Source: Saprospiraceae bacterium (GTDB taxonomy: Bacteria > Bacteroidota > Bacteroidia > Chitinophagales > Saprospiraceae). Taken from it: 64,000 nt of DNA. A program made the translations under genes and the position numbers. Below, piece after piece: positions 28,248 through 36,864 of this stretch (positions within the stretch are counted from its first letter, which is position 1; each line of letters starts with the position of its first letter). The stretch lies in NCBI GenBank assembly GCA_027488135.1, contig JAIYCH010000131.1:179001-243000 (forward strand), read 5' to 3'. Under the pieces are notes generated by a model that worked only from the letters and a program-made list of their open reading frames with translations, ran no database searches and had not been told where the DNA came from.

Positions 28248-29021
28248 TTAATTGAAATATTTTGCGATCTTCAATTTTTGTAAAAGAGCCTCTGCTTCAT
28301 TCTTATAAATAAAAAATTCATTTTCAGAGAGTTCTATTAACAAACGTTGGTTTTCTTCCGACCAAGACTTCAACTTTAATTCACATAACAAAAAACCATA
28401 TTGCCCCTGGTATTTAATCTCCTCATCTCCTGACTTTGAACTTTGAATAAAAGCATTGGAAGCAGCTGAAAAATTGTCTGTTTGGTAATATGCATTTCCA
28501 AGTAATAGTTGCCCGATAAAAAATCGATCATCATCAGGTGTTATTGAGGTTAATAATGTAATTGCCATTTCGCTTTTGTTATTTGAGATTAAGGAAGAAG
28601 CTTTCTCTATTATATCATCAGCTACCATGTTCGTTCCACGAACTTCCTGCATTTGCAAAACATAACTATCGGCCAGGTTCTGATATGAGAATCCATTTCC
28701 AACAAATAAATAACTGGATATACCTAAAATTAAGGCGACAGAGGCGGCAATAGCCCACTTGTGCCTGTAAGGATTCATTTTTTTAATAACTGCTCCGGAC
28801 GATTCATTTTTCTCCTGAGGTAAAGGAAATGAGTTTAATTTCTTTTTTAAATCCTGGGAAATAAAAACTTCCAGTAGTTCTTGAGCTAGTAGGTGTTTTT
28901 TAAATTCCTCGGCTAATGCTGGATTTTCCTTGATTTCCTTTTCAAGTTGCATTTTTTCGTCGCCAAATAATTCCTTATTGGCCAATGCCGTCAGTTTTTC
29001 TGTGTACTCAGAAGTATTCAT
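28248..29021 (-). CDS. Single-pass membrane TPR protein in anti-sigma position
   Basis: 257 residues. A cytoplasmic N-terminus of about 85 charged residues (KEIKENPALAEEFKKHL) precedes one membrane helix (about 90-108, WAIAASVALILGISSYLFVG) and a periplasmic part with TPR-like helices (LLLGNAYYQTDNFSAASNAF). The start overlaps the sigma-factor stop by 4 bp, the usual arrangement for a membrane anti-sigma factor, and the N-terminus resembles the anti-sigma-like start of many Bacteroidota TPR proteins. No zinc-binding HxxxCxxC is present. Function as an anti-sigma factor is inferred from position and topology. Confidence 0.7.
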   Translation of the reverse strand: MNTSEYTEKLTALANKELFGDEKMQLEKEIKENPALAEEFKKHLLAQELLEVFISQDLKKKLNSFPLPQEKNESSGAVIKKMNPYRHKWAIAASVALILGISSYLFVGNGFSYQNLADSYVLQMQEVRGTNMVADDIIEKASSLISNNKSEMAITLLTSITPDDDRFFIGQLLLGNAYYQTDNFSAASNAFIQSSKSGDEEIKYQGQYGFLLCELKLKSWSEENQRLLIELSENEFFIYKNEAEALLQKLKIAKYFN

Positions 29022-29617
29022 TGTCCTAAATTTTTTAAGTTGAGTGCCAATTCTGGCGAATTATCAATAAGACCAAGTAATTTTTGATAACAACGAAATT
29101 TATGCTTTCTGGCATTATCACCTGATGGAAGACCCATTTCCTCCGCTATTTCATTCATAGAGTAGGAAAGTTTCCATAAGGATAATATTTTGCTACAATT
29201 TTCGCCTAACTGATCAAATAGGTTAGCAACCAAGTTTTGTCCTTCATTATTAAGCATAGTATCCAAGGGATTTTCTCCCGTGGATTGATCATAAGGGGTA
29301 AAATCTTCTTTTAATTCAACCCGTTTATTTTTTCTCTGCTGATTCGACCAAATGAATCGGCAAACACCAAAAAGATAACTTTCAATGGTCCCACGGTCTT
29401 CATATTCATCCTGTCGAATTTTTCGATCCAATGTGATAATACCTTCGTGAAACACATCCCTGGCATCTTCTTCGTTTCCACCATGATTAATAACCATTTG
29501 CTTAATCTTAAAAAACAATCCTGTAACGTTATACAGGATTGACAATGCTTGCTCCCTATTTGAACCGCCAGAACGTATAGCAGCAGCTAAATCCATTGTT
29601 TCTAAACTACTATTCAT
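29018..29617 (-). CDS. Sigma-70 family (ECF-like) RNA polymerase sigma factor
   Basis: 199 residues. Region 2 is seen as EEDARDVFHEGIITLDRKI with TIESYLFGVCRFIWSNQQRK, and region 4 as LGENCSKILSLWKLSYSMNEIAEEMGLPSGDNARKHKFRC, which fits a helix-turn-helix. The layout with no region 3 is ECF-like, though the linker is longer than usual. It is the first gene of the leftward operon that ends with porP/sprF and overlaps the membrane TPR gene by 4 bp. It probably activates its own operon and perhaps the divergent CHAT gene. Confidence 0.85.
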   Translation of the reverse strand: MNSSLETMDLAAAIRSGGSNREQALSILYNVTGLFFKIKQMVINHGGNEEDARDVFHEGIITLDRKIRQDEYEDRGTIESYLFGVCRFIWSNQQRKNKRVELKEDFTPYDQSTGENPLDTMLNNEGQNLVANLFDQLGENCSKILSLWKLSYSMNEIAEEMGLPSGDNARKHKFRCYQKLLGLIDNSPELALNLKNLGQ

Positions 29618-29661
29618 AGTTAATATGTTTTTAAGACCAAATAATGTTCCGTTTCACTTCA

Positions 29662-29669
29662 CAAAAATA
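29662..29669 (-). promoter_or_regulatory. Putative -7 element (TAnnTTTG) of the sigma-factor operon
   Basis: Minus-strand TATTTTTG, 44 bp before the sigma-factor start, inside the 138-bp spacer shared with the divergent CHAT gene. An alternative promoter recognised by the encoded sigma factor cannot be identified by eye. Confidence 0.4.
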
Positions 29670-29755
29670 TAATAATTCTGTAAATCTTTTTTTGATACAT
29701 TTATACTATCTTAAATGGTTAATCCCTTTAAATTTATAAGGTTGAATCGCTTAAC

Positions 29756-32506
29756 ATGAACAGATATTTTCAATATTTTCCTAAAAATAGCTGGGTAAAT
29801 CTAATCCTGATTTTGAATTTAATTTATTTTTCCAGCAGTTGTAAAAAAAAGCTGTTGGTTAAAGAAGAATTTAATCAAAATTATGCAAATTATGTGGTTT
29901 TGGCTGAAAAATACTATGATAATAATCAGCTAGATTCAGCCTATTATTATTTGTTGAAAATTAAAAAATTCTACCCTACCCCACCACAAGATATTGATTC
30001 TACTTTAGTAGGTTTACCCAACACCTTACTGGGATTTTATTTTGAAGATATAAATCAACCTGATTCAGCCCTATATTATCACAAAATGGCATATCAGGAT
30101 AGATTCCATTATTTCGGTGAAAATCATCCAGAAACCTCAAAATCAGTTAATAATTTGGGGTTATTATTTCAAAAATATTCAGAATATAATACTGCCGAAG
30201 TATATTTTTCAAAAGCTATTTCTATGGTTAAAGATTACCAGAAATATCAGACGGTTTATTATAAATACACATTGAACTTAAGCAATAACTACTATTTGGA
30301 TAAAGATTTTAATACCTCTCTAAAACTGTTAAATAGTTTATCCATCGACATGGAAGATGAAAATGTAGGAAATATTTATCTTGCAAAAGCCAATAATTAT
30401 ATGTCTTTAAAAGACTTTAATAAGGCCATATCCTATTTAAATAAAGCATATCCATTATTTAATAAAAATTTAATAAGAAAAGCACAACTAATTAATAACC
30501 TGGGTAATGCATACAGTAACATCAATCAAGAAACAAAGGCACTTTCGTATTATAAAAAAGCGCTGGAAATAAGGAATAATGATCAACATACCTCCAATAA
30601 TGAGTTGGGGGAGGTACATGCAAATATTTCCTCATCTTATTTAAAGCTAAATGAATTGCAAAAGGCTTTCATCCATTTAGAACAGGCGAAAAAATATTAT
30701 CTCAATAATAATCCAGTTGACCAGTTAGCTATTTCAAACATAGAGGAGAGTATTGGGCAATATCATTTAAAGAGGTTTGACTTTGAATCCGCATTAAAAT
30801 CGTATGAGCATTCACAATTTCTGCATGATTCCATTTTAAATACCCCTGCCATCGAAAATGGAAACAGGTTTTTAATAATGGCTAATTTGTATATGATGCC
30901 TCCATTTAGGGATACCCTTAAAGGATTATTTTATTTAAATAAAATAAGCAAAGCTAGATCTGAACTCCTCCAATTAGAAGCTCTTTTACTTAACACCTCC
31001 ATTTTAATAAATCTTAAAAAATATAGTGAGGCAAAAAGTACTTTACATCGAATATTGAAGGTTGAATCGCAGCTCAATATTGAAAATCCCATAAAACAAA
31101 TAGAAATAAAATTACAAATAGCAACATTTTATGTAAACCTGGATGACATTGGAAAATCCAGATATATAAATAAACAGGCATTTAAATTAATGAATGAATT
31201 ATCAATAAAAAACGATATTCATTATTACCGAAATCTGTTGAAATATGAGTTAATAGAAATTCAATGTCTTTTAAATGAACAAAATGATTCGATGGCCTCA
31301 AAAAAGGCAAACGAAAAATACCTGTGGATTGACACCATGCAAATAAATAAGCCTTTCTTAAAGAAGGATAAAATAATTAATGAACTCAAATCATCCTTCA
31401 TAGATTATTATTTCATTGCAAAATCAGATAATAAAAAAGCCCTACTAAGTTCATTTTATTATCCTTACGATAAAGATAAATTCCCTAAAAGCAAAACAAA
31501 TGCCTTATTCATAAGGTACAGAGTTACTCAGAATAAAATAATCATTTGGACAGAAATAAATGGTAAAAAGGATGTATTCGTTAAGAAAATAGATAATCCA
31601 TTGGATAAATCTATTTTTTCCATTTTAAATGCCATTAGAGAAATGCCCCAGGCTGGGGAGAAATCTAAGGTAAATTACAAGGAAATTTATCAAAATTTGA
31701 TTGAAAAATTAAGTTCAACCCTAATACCTGATATTCCATTTGAAACAGAAAGTATCCTATTTTTCCCAGACCAGATCCTTTCTATTTTACCCTTTGAGAT
31801 CCTCGTAAATCCAAAAGACCATAAAAAAAGCTTGATAGAAAATTATTCCATTTCCTATCATTTCATTACATCTGAAAGAATTGTTAAAACTAAAAAAGAA
31901 TTAAAGCCAAAAATTTTAGCTTTTTCACCTGATTTTCAAAATGATTCCAGAGGTTTTGCCAATTTAAAGTATAGTGAAACTGAAATAAAAAAAATAGGTA
32001 AATACTATCCTACTGTTCAATTTAAAAAAAATGAGGCGAGTGTAAAAAATTTCAAAAAAGAAGCGTCAGCCTATCAATGGATTCATTTAGCAACACATAG
32101 TGATCCAAATTTACATTCTGAAGAAGGAGGAGCACTTATATTTTCTGAAAATATCCATAAGAAAGAAGCCTCTATCCTTTATGCCAATGAGATAACATCC
32201 ATTAAAATCAGGGCCAATTTAGTCGTTTTGTCTGCTTGTCAATCTTCTATTGGACATTATACACCTACTCAAGGTATGAATAGTATAGCGCAGGCGTTTT
32301 TAAATGCTGGAGCACATTCCGTAGTCACAAGTTTGTGGCAAGTGGATGATAGAAGTACTGCGCAGTTTATGGAAATATTTTATTATTATTTATCCAAAGG
32401 ATTCCCCAAAAATAAGGCACTTCAATTCACCAAAAAGAAAATGATGAAAAAAATGCCTTATTATTGGGCGCCTTTTATATTAATGGGTGAAACCGGGGAT
32501 ATTTGA
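29756..32506 (+). CDS. TPR-CHAT protease, predicted lipoprotein
   Basis: 916 residues. The N-terminal hydrophobic stretch ends in YFSSSC (Cys29) followed by three Lys, reading as a lipoprotein signal. Residues about 35-400 contain tandem TPRs (SKSVNNLGLLFQKYSEYNTAEVYF, LGNAYSNINQETKALSYYKKAL). The C-terminal CHAT domain (about 600-916) has the clan CD dyad His781 (IHLATHSDPN) and Cys828 (VVLSACQSSIG), followed by SIAQAFLNAGAHSVVTSLWQV and YYWAPFILMG. CHAT-TPR proteases are relatives of caspase and separase; most are cytosolic, so an exported one is unusual. It diverges from the sigma operon and overlaps the convergent BNR gene by 27 bp. Confidence 0.9.
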   Translation: MNRYFQYFPKNSWVNLILILNLIYFSSSCKKKLLVKEEFNQNYANYVVLAEKYYDNNQLDSAYYYLLKIKKFYPTPPQDIDSTLVGLPNTLLGFYFEDINQPDSALYYHKMAYQDRFHYFGENHPETSKSVNNLGLLFQKYSEYNTAEVYFSKAISMVKDYQKYQTVYYKYTLNLSNNYYLDKDFNTSLKLLNSLSIDMEDENVGNIYLAKANNYMSLKDFNKAISYLNKAYPLFNKNLIRKAQLINNLGNAYSNINQETKALSYYKKALEIRNNDQHTSNNELGEVHANISSSYLKLNELQKAFIHLEQAKKYYLNNNPVDQLAISNIEESIGQYHLKRFDFESALKSYEHSQFLHDSILNTPAIENGNRFLIMANLYMMPPFRDTLKGLFYLNKISKARSELLQLEALLLNTSILINLKKYSEAKSTLHRILKVESQLNIENPIKQIEIKLQIATFYVNLDDIGKSRYINKQAFKLMNELSIKNDIHYYRNLLKYELIEIQCLLNEQNDSMASKKANEKYLWIDTMQINKPFLKKDKIINELKSSFIDYYFIAKSDNKKALLSSFYYPYDKDKFPKSKTNALFIRYRVTQNKIIIWTEINGKKDVFVKKIDNPLDKSIFSILNAIREMPQAGEKSKVNYKEIYQNLIEKLSSTLIPDIPFETESILFFPDQILSILPFEILVNPKDHKKSLIENYSISYHFITSERIVKTKKELKPKILAFSPDFQNDSRGFANLKYSETEIKKIGKYYPTVQFKKNEASVKNFKKEASAYQWIHLATHSDPNLHSEEGGALIFSENIHKKEASILYANEITSIKIRANLVVLSACQSSIGHYTPTQGMNSIAQAFLNAGAHSVVTSLWQVDDRSTAQFMEIFYYYLSKGFPKNKALQFTKKKMMKKMPYYWAPFILMGETGDI

Positions 32507-35500
32507 TTTATCCTGCCATTTCCTCAGGAGTACCTCAACATCCATTTTTAATGCTTTGAGTCTATCATAAGCATCTTTACCTGGAAGTTGATCTGCTGTA
32601 TTCAACATTTCCCGTAAATAGGAAATTTGATCTATTATCATTGGCTGACTATATGCAACTGATTTAGAAGTAATTAACTCCTTTTCAATGTCCTGGCAAA
32701 AAGAATATGCCTTTGACGATTTATCTAAATTTGTAACTGATTCTTTTAATTGAGCAGCCAGATCTTTTGCTTGCCACTCCAAATCTCGAATTTGTAAAGA
32801 TAATTCAACCTGTTGATTCAATACATCTGGAGTAATTTGGTTAGTTTGTAATCTGGGATCTATTAATAATTGAAAATATTGAGCATATTTTTTCTGCCCA
32901 TAATTAAACTCAATAAGGTAAGTACCGGGAGCAGCTAACACCCCATTTTTACCATTTGCACTAAATCCTGTATATCTCATATCCCAGGAAAATCTATGCA
33001 TTCCATTTTCTATTTTTAGATCTGCTTTAAAACCTTTGGTTCTAAATCCAGTAGCCATATCAACTTTACCGAATGATTGATCTTCAGGCATTTTTTCATC
33101 CGCACTAGAAAACGACCGAACCAATCTACCTTTATCATCTGTTATTTTAAGGGTTAAAATAGTATCCTTTTGATTGGGTATATAATATTCAAAAAATACA
33201 GCGGGTGAAGGGTATTTTGTCATATCAACTGACGAACTTGCCTGATAACGCATTCTATGTTGAGCATTTGGCTTTAAAAAAGTAAAATCAGATACATTTT
33301 CCATTTTTTTCCATGTTCTGATGGACTGAATGTTATCCAATACATAAAATCCTCTTCCCATAGTTGACAATACCAGGTCATTATTTTTAATTTTTACATC
33401 AGAAATAGGCGTTATTGGAAGATTAAGTTGGAAGGGGAACCATGATTCTCCATCATTTAAGGAAAGAAATAGCCCATATTCAGTTCCGGCATATAGAATA
33501 CCGGGTACTTCTGGATCTTCCCTCACTACCCTAACCGGATAATCAGCAGGAATCCCATTGTCACCATTTGTCAATAATTTCCAGGAGTTACCATAATCTG
33601 TTGTTTTATAAATATATGGTTTCCAATCTCCAAGTTGGTATCTTAGTACGGAAAAATAGGCTCTTCCTTTTTGATGAATTGAAGGCTCAATACAATCAAT
33701 TCTACCCCCTGGAAGAAGAGAATTTGGCGTTATGTTTTTCCAATTTTTGCCTTCATCTTTGGTTAAGAATAAAGGCCCGTCATTAGATCCTGTGTAAATC
33801 AGCCCTTTTTCTAAAGGAGAAACCGCAATATCATAAAGGGTGCTATAATACTCTTCTCCAGTTACATCTCTTGTAATGGGACCTCCAGAAATAACCTGCG
33901 TTTCAGGGGTTCTTGCCGTTAGGTCGGGAGAAATTCTAAGCCAGGATTTTCCACCGTCCAAGGTTTTATGCAAATATTGGGAGCCATAATAAACCGTGTT
34001 AGGATCAAAAGGTGAAACCTCTAACGGAGTTACCCTTTGAAAGCGGTACGTCAATTTGTCAGGTTCATGTCCATATATGTTTGATGCACCTATATAATAT
34101 TGCATTTCCTGGCCTGTTTTTTTATTAAAAACACCAAATCTACCTTTGCAATTTGCATAAACCAAGTCAGGATTTCCAGGCATTGGAACTGCGGGCCCAG
34201 TTTCACAGCCCCCCACTTCAATCCAAAAATTATCCGTCCTGTTTAAAGCATTATAGGGAGGCAATACAGGTAAGGCAATGGTAGTATTATCTTGTTGACC
34301 AGCATATAACCAATAGGGAAATTGGTCATCTATATCTACCTGATACAGTTCGGCAGTAGATTGATTCTCTTGAGTAGACCAGGTTTGACCTGCATTTCTC
34401 GTCACATTGGCTCCACCATCATTTGCTTGAATCCAAATATCAGGTTGTTTAGGATTAATCCAAATATCGTGATTATCACCATGAGGCGTATTTAATGTAT
34501 TCCATGATTTACCCAGATCTTTAGAAGACCAGAGGGAAGTAGAATTAACTATCATCCAATCTGGATTTACCGGATGAACATCGATATTACAATAATAGAA
34601 TGGCCTATCTAAAAGAGGAGCAAAAGAGCTTATTTTACGCCAGTTAAGACCATTATCTTCAGAAAGATAGACACCACCTTGTCCTTTATCTGCTTCAATC
34701 AAGGCATAAACTCTATCGGGAGATGCGGGAGAAGTAGCCAAATCAATTTTACCAATGAGTCCATCAGGAAGGCCAATTTTCATATTTTCCCAGGTATTTC
34801 CACCGTCAAGAGATCTAAAAACGCCCCCCACATTTGCGCCGGAAATAATAGTCCAGGGTTTTCTGTCAACACGCCATGAACCCGCATAAATAATATTTGG
34901 ATTAGTTGGGTGTAACTCAAGGTCACTAAACCCTATTGAATCATTTAAATACAATATTTTTTTCCAGCTAGATCCCCCATCTTCTGTTTTGAAGATACCT
35001 CTATCTTCATTAGGAGCAAAAGCATTTCCAATGGCAGCCACATAAACTATATCAGCATTTGAGGGATTAATTTCTACTGCACCAATATGGGCAGTATTTT
35101 CAAGACCTATAAAGGACCAGGTTAGCCCTTGGTCAACAGATTTATACATGCCTTTTCCAGCAATAACATTACTTCTTATACCATCAGAACCTGTACCGCA
35201 GTAAACGATTTGAGCATTTGAAGGAGCCATTCTAATAGCACCAATAGAAGGACTTTTAAAATACTTATCGGAAACAGGCGACCAATTTTGCCCATAATCA
35301 GAGGATTTCCAAACACCACCACCCGTTGAACCTAAAAAGAAAACGCCAGGCACATCAGCATGGCCGGTTACAGCTGTGACTCTCCCTCCGCGAGTTGGAC
35401 CTAAAGATCTGAAAGAAAAGGAAGCATTGAGAGGTATGGCATTTTGACCAACTAAGGTGTGGATAGTAAAGAAGAAACTAAAAATGATAAGTAAGCGAAG

Positions 35501-35515
35501 AAACTGAATTTTCAT
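32480..35515 (-). CDS. Secreted BNR/sortilin-type beta-propeller protein
   Basis: 1011 residues, signal peptide about 1-23 (LVGQ). Many BNR/Asp-box type repeats (G-x-W-x-x on S-x-D-x-G-x-x-W), such as VWKSSDYGQNWSPVS, MYKSVDQGLTWSFIG, IFKTEDGGSSWKKIL and LFLTKDEGKNWKNIT, build one or two large propellers like those of the VPS10/sortilin and YCF48 families. The C-terminal ~250 residues hold an Ig-like part and a helical segment. Such proteins are often auto-named glycosyl hydrolase in Bacteroidota, but no catalytic evidence is visible. No gliding-type sorting domain is present. A hairpin lies directly against its start codon. Confidence 0.85.
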   Translation of the reverse strand: MKIQFLRLLIIFSFFFTIHTLVGQNAIPLNASFSFRSLGPTRGGRVTAVTGHADVPGVFFLGSTGGGVWKSSDYGQNWSPVSDKYFKSPSIGAIRMAPSNAQIVYCGTGSDGIRSNVIAGKGMYKSVDQGLTWSFIGLENTAHIGAVEINPSNADIVYVAAIGNAFAPNEDRGIFKTEDGGSSWKKILYLNDSIGFSDLELHPTNPNIIYAGSWRVDRKPWTIISGANVGGVFRSLDGGNTWENMKIGLPDGLIGKIDLATSPASPDRVYALIEADKGQGGVYLSEDNGLNWRKISSFAPLLDRPFYYCNIDVHPVNPDWMIVNSTSLWSSKDLGKSWNTLNTPHGDNHDIWINPKQPDIWIQANDGGANVTRNAGQTWSTQENQSTAELYQVDIDDQFPYWLYAGQQDNTTIALPVLPPYNALNRTDNFWIEVGGCETGPAVPMPGNPDLVYANCKGRFGVFNKKTGQEMQYYIGASNIYGHEPDKLTYRFQRVTPLEVSPFDPNTVYYGSQYLHKTLDGGKSWLRISPDLTARTPETQVISGGPITRDVTGEEYYSTLYDIAVSPLEKGLIYTGSNDGPLFLTKDEGKNWKNITPNSLLPGGRIDCIEPSIHQKGRAYFSVLRYQLGDWKPYIYKTTDYGNSWKLLTNGDNGIPADYPVRVVREDPEVPGILYAGTEYGLFLSLNDGESWFPFQLNLPITPISDVKIKNNDLVLSTMGRGFYVLDNIQSIRTWKKMENVSDFTFLKPNAQHRMRYQASSSVDMTKYPSPAVFFEYYIPNQKDTILTLKITDDKGRLVRSFSSADEKMPEDQSFGKVDMATGFRTKGFKADLKIENGMHRFSWDMRYTGFSANGKNGVLAAPGTYLIEFNYGQKKYAQYFQLLIDPRLQTNQITPDVLNQQVELSLQIRDLEWQAKDLAAQLKESVTNLDKSSKAYSFCQDIEKELITSKSVAYSQPMIIDQISYLREMLNTADQLPGKDAYDRLKALKMDVEVLLRKWQDKSNIPGFTH

Positions 35516-35560
35516 AAAAAAAGGTATATTTTAGCTAATGATAGCATAAAATACACCTTT
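35516..35560 (-). terminator. Hairpin: terminator of pdhB abutting the BNR gene start
   Basis: A long near-perfect stem (AAAGGT pairs ACCTTT, then TATTTTA with TAAAATA, then GCTA with TAGC, loop ATGA) is followed on the minus strand by seven T. It fits termination of pdhB, but the T run touches the ATG at 35513-35515. It may therefore also act as an attenuator, or hide the ribosome entry site of the downstream gene. Confidence 0.7.
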
Positions 35561-35586
35561 TTACAAAAATATTAAAATAAAGCGAT

Positions 35587-36570
35587 TTATTTAACGTACA
35601 TAACCTCTTTAACTGCTTTTATAACCTTAGCTGCATTTGGCATATAGGCGTCAACTAAGGGAGCGGCGTAAGGCAAAGAAGTATCGGCTGCATTCACCCG
35701 AATAACTGGCGCGTCGAGATAATCAAAAGCATAACGTTGCATTTGGTAAGTCACTTCAGAAGAAACGCCAGCAAAAGGCCAGGATTCGTCAATGACCACC
35801 ATTCTATTTGTTTTCTTCAAGGACTTAACCAAGGTATGATAATCTAATGGACGAATGGTTCTTAAGTCGATAACTTCTGCTGATATACCCTCTTTTGCCA
35901 ATTCGTCAGCAGCTTCAAGAGCCACGAGCATCATTTTATTATAAGACACCAATGTGACATCAGTTCCTTCACGTCTAACGGCTGCCAATCCAATAGGTAC
36001 AGTATATTCACCCTCTGGAACTAAACCTTTGAAACCGTAAAGTAATTCAGATTCCATAAAACAAACTGGGTCGTTATCTCTGATAGCCGATTTTAACAAA
36101 CCTTTGGCATCTGCCGGATCAACACAAGAAATCACTTTAAGACCAGGAACATTAGCCATCCAACTTTCAAAAGTTTGAGAATGTTGCTGTGCCAACTGAC
36201 CTGCAGCACCTGACGGACCTCTAAATACAATAGGACAACTAAACTGACCGGCAGATTGAGAAAGGGTTTTAGCTGCATTATTCACTATTTGGTCAAATGC
36301 CAAAACGGCAAAATTCCAAGTCATAAACTCAATAATTGGTCTTAAACCATTCATAGCAGCACCGACACCGATACCAGCAAAGCCCAATTCGGCAATAGGT
36401 GTATCAATAACTCTTTTGGCACCGAACTCGTCTAACAAGCCTTTACTAACTTTATATGCTCCATCATATTCAGCCACTTCTTCTCCCATGAGAAAAACAT
36501 TTTCATCTCTTCTCATTTCTTCTAAAATAGCCTCTCTTAGGGCATCACGCAGTGCAAGTTCTCTATTCAT
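35587..36570 (-). CDS. pdhB: Pyruvate dehydrogenase E1 component, beta subunit
   Basis: Part of the thiamine-diphosphate E1 that decarboxylates pyruvate and acetylates the lipoyl arm of E2. From the ATG at 36570 it is 327 residues starting MNRELALRDALREAI, as in other E1 beta proteins. Motifs include FLMGEEVAEYDGAYKVSKGL, DTPIAELGFAGIGVGAA, RGPSGAAGQLAQQHSQ, SYNKM and DLRTIRPLD. The frame could be extended to 36618, but a TATTTTTG promoter sits at 36607-36614 inside that extension. pdhA and the E2 gene are not in the window. A branched-chain 2-oxoacid E1 beta is the alternative, less likely. Confidence 0.93.
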   Translation of the reverse strand: MNRELALRDALREAILEEMRRDENVFLMGEEVAEYDGAYKVSKGLLDEFGAKRVIDTPIAELGFAGIGVGAAMNGLRPIIEFMTWNFAVLAFDQIVNNAAKTLSQSAGQFSCPIVFRGPSGAAGQLAQQHSQTFESWMANVPGLKVISCVDPADAKGLLKSAIRDNDPVCFMESELLYGFKGLVPEGEYTVPIGLAAVRREGTDVTLVSYNKMMLVALEAADELAKEGISAEVIDLRTIRPLDYHTLVKSLKKTNRMVVIDESWPFAGVSSEVTYQMQRYAFDYLDAPVIRVNAADTSLPYAAPLVDAYMPNAAKVIKAVKEVMYVK

Positions 36571-36606
36571 TTTCTGATTGATTTGAAAAACTATCTTTAA
36601 CGAGTG

Positions 36607-36614
36607 CAAAAATA
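36607..36614 (-). promoter_or_regulatory. Putative -7 element (TAnnTTTG) for pdhB
   Basis: Minus-strand TATTTTTG about 36 bp before the ATG at 36570. It supports the shorter pdhB start. Confidence 0.5.
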
Positions 36615-36650
36615 ACAAATTCTATTGAATGGATTATCGCTATAAAATAT

Positions 36651-36658
36651 TAATTTTG
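36651..36658 (+). promoter_or_regulatory. Putative -7 element (TAnnTTTG) for small lipoprotein-mnmD
   Basis: TAATTTTG, 40 bp before the small lipoprotein start, with a TTG at 36625-36627 that could be the -33 element at slightly long spacing. Confidence 0.5.
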
Positions 36659-36698
36659 AGATTCCGTTAATTAAAATAACAAACTAATTATTCTACCC

Positions 36699-36860
36699 AT
36701 GAAAAAGAACAAAAAAAATATTCACCTTCCTTCCCTTCTTTCCTTATTTGTATTGATATCAACCTTTTCCTGCAACCGCGGTTACGGTTGTCCAACTAAT
36801 TTTAAACTTTCTTCGATGGTAAGTGATATAATTTCTACCCTTGCCCAAATATTGAGTTGA
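36699..36860 (+). CDS. Small lipoprotein (53 aa)
   Basis: An ATG at 36699 opens a 53-codon frame with a basic N-terminus (KKNKKN), a hydrophobic core (SLLSLFVLISTF) and the lipobox FSC at Cys25, followed by NRGYGCPTNFKL. Tiny lipoproteins with an R/Y-GCP motif just after the lipidated cysteine are, as I recall, widespread in Bacteroidota. The stop is 4 bp before mnmD and a TAnnTTTG promoter lies upstream, so it is probably translated and cotranscribed with mnmD. Role unknown. Confidence 0.75.
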   Translation: MKKNKKNIHLPSLLSLFVLISTFSCNRGYGCPTNFKLSSMVSDIISTLAQILS

Positions 36861-36864
36861 GGAA

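Noticed and set aside
32480..35515. Glycosyl hydrolase or sialidase label for the BNR protein
   Set aside because: Asp-box/BNR repeats alone do not show catalysis; no sialidase Arg triad or glycosidase acid pair was recognised.
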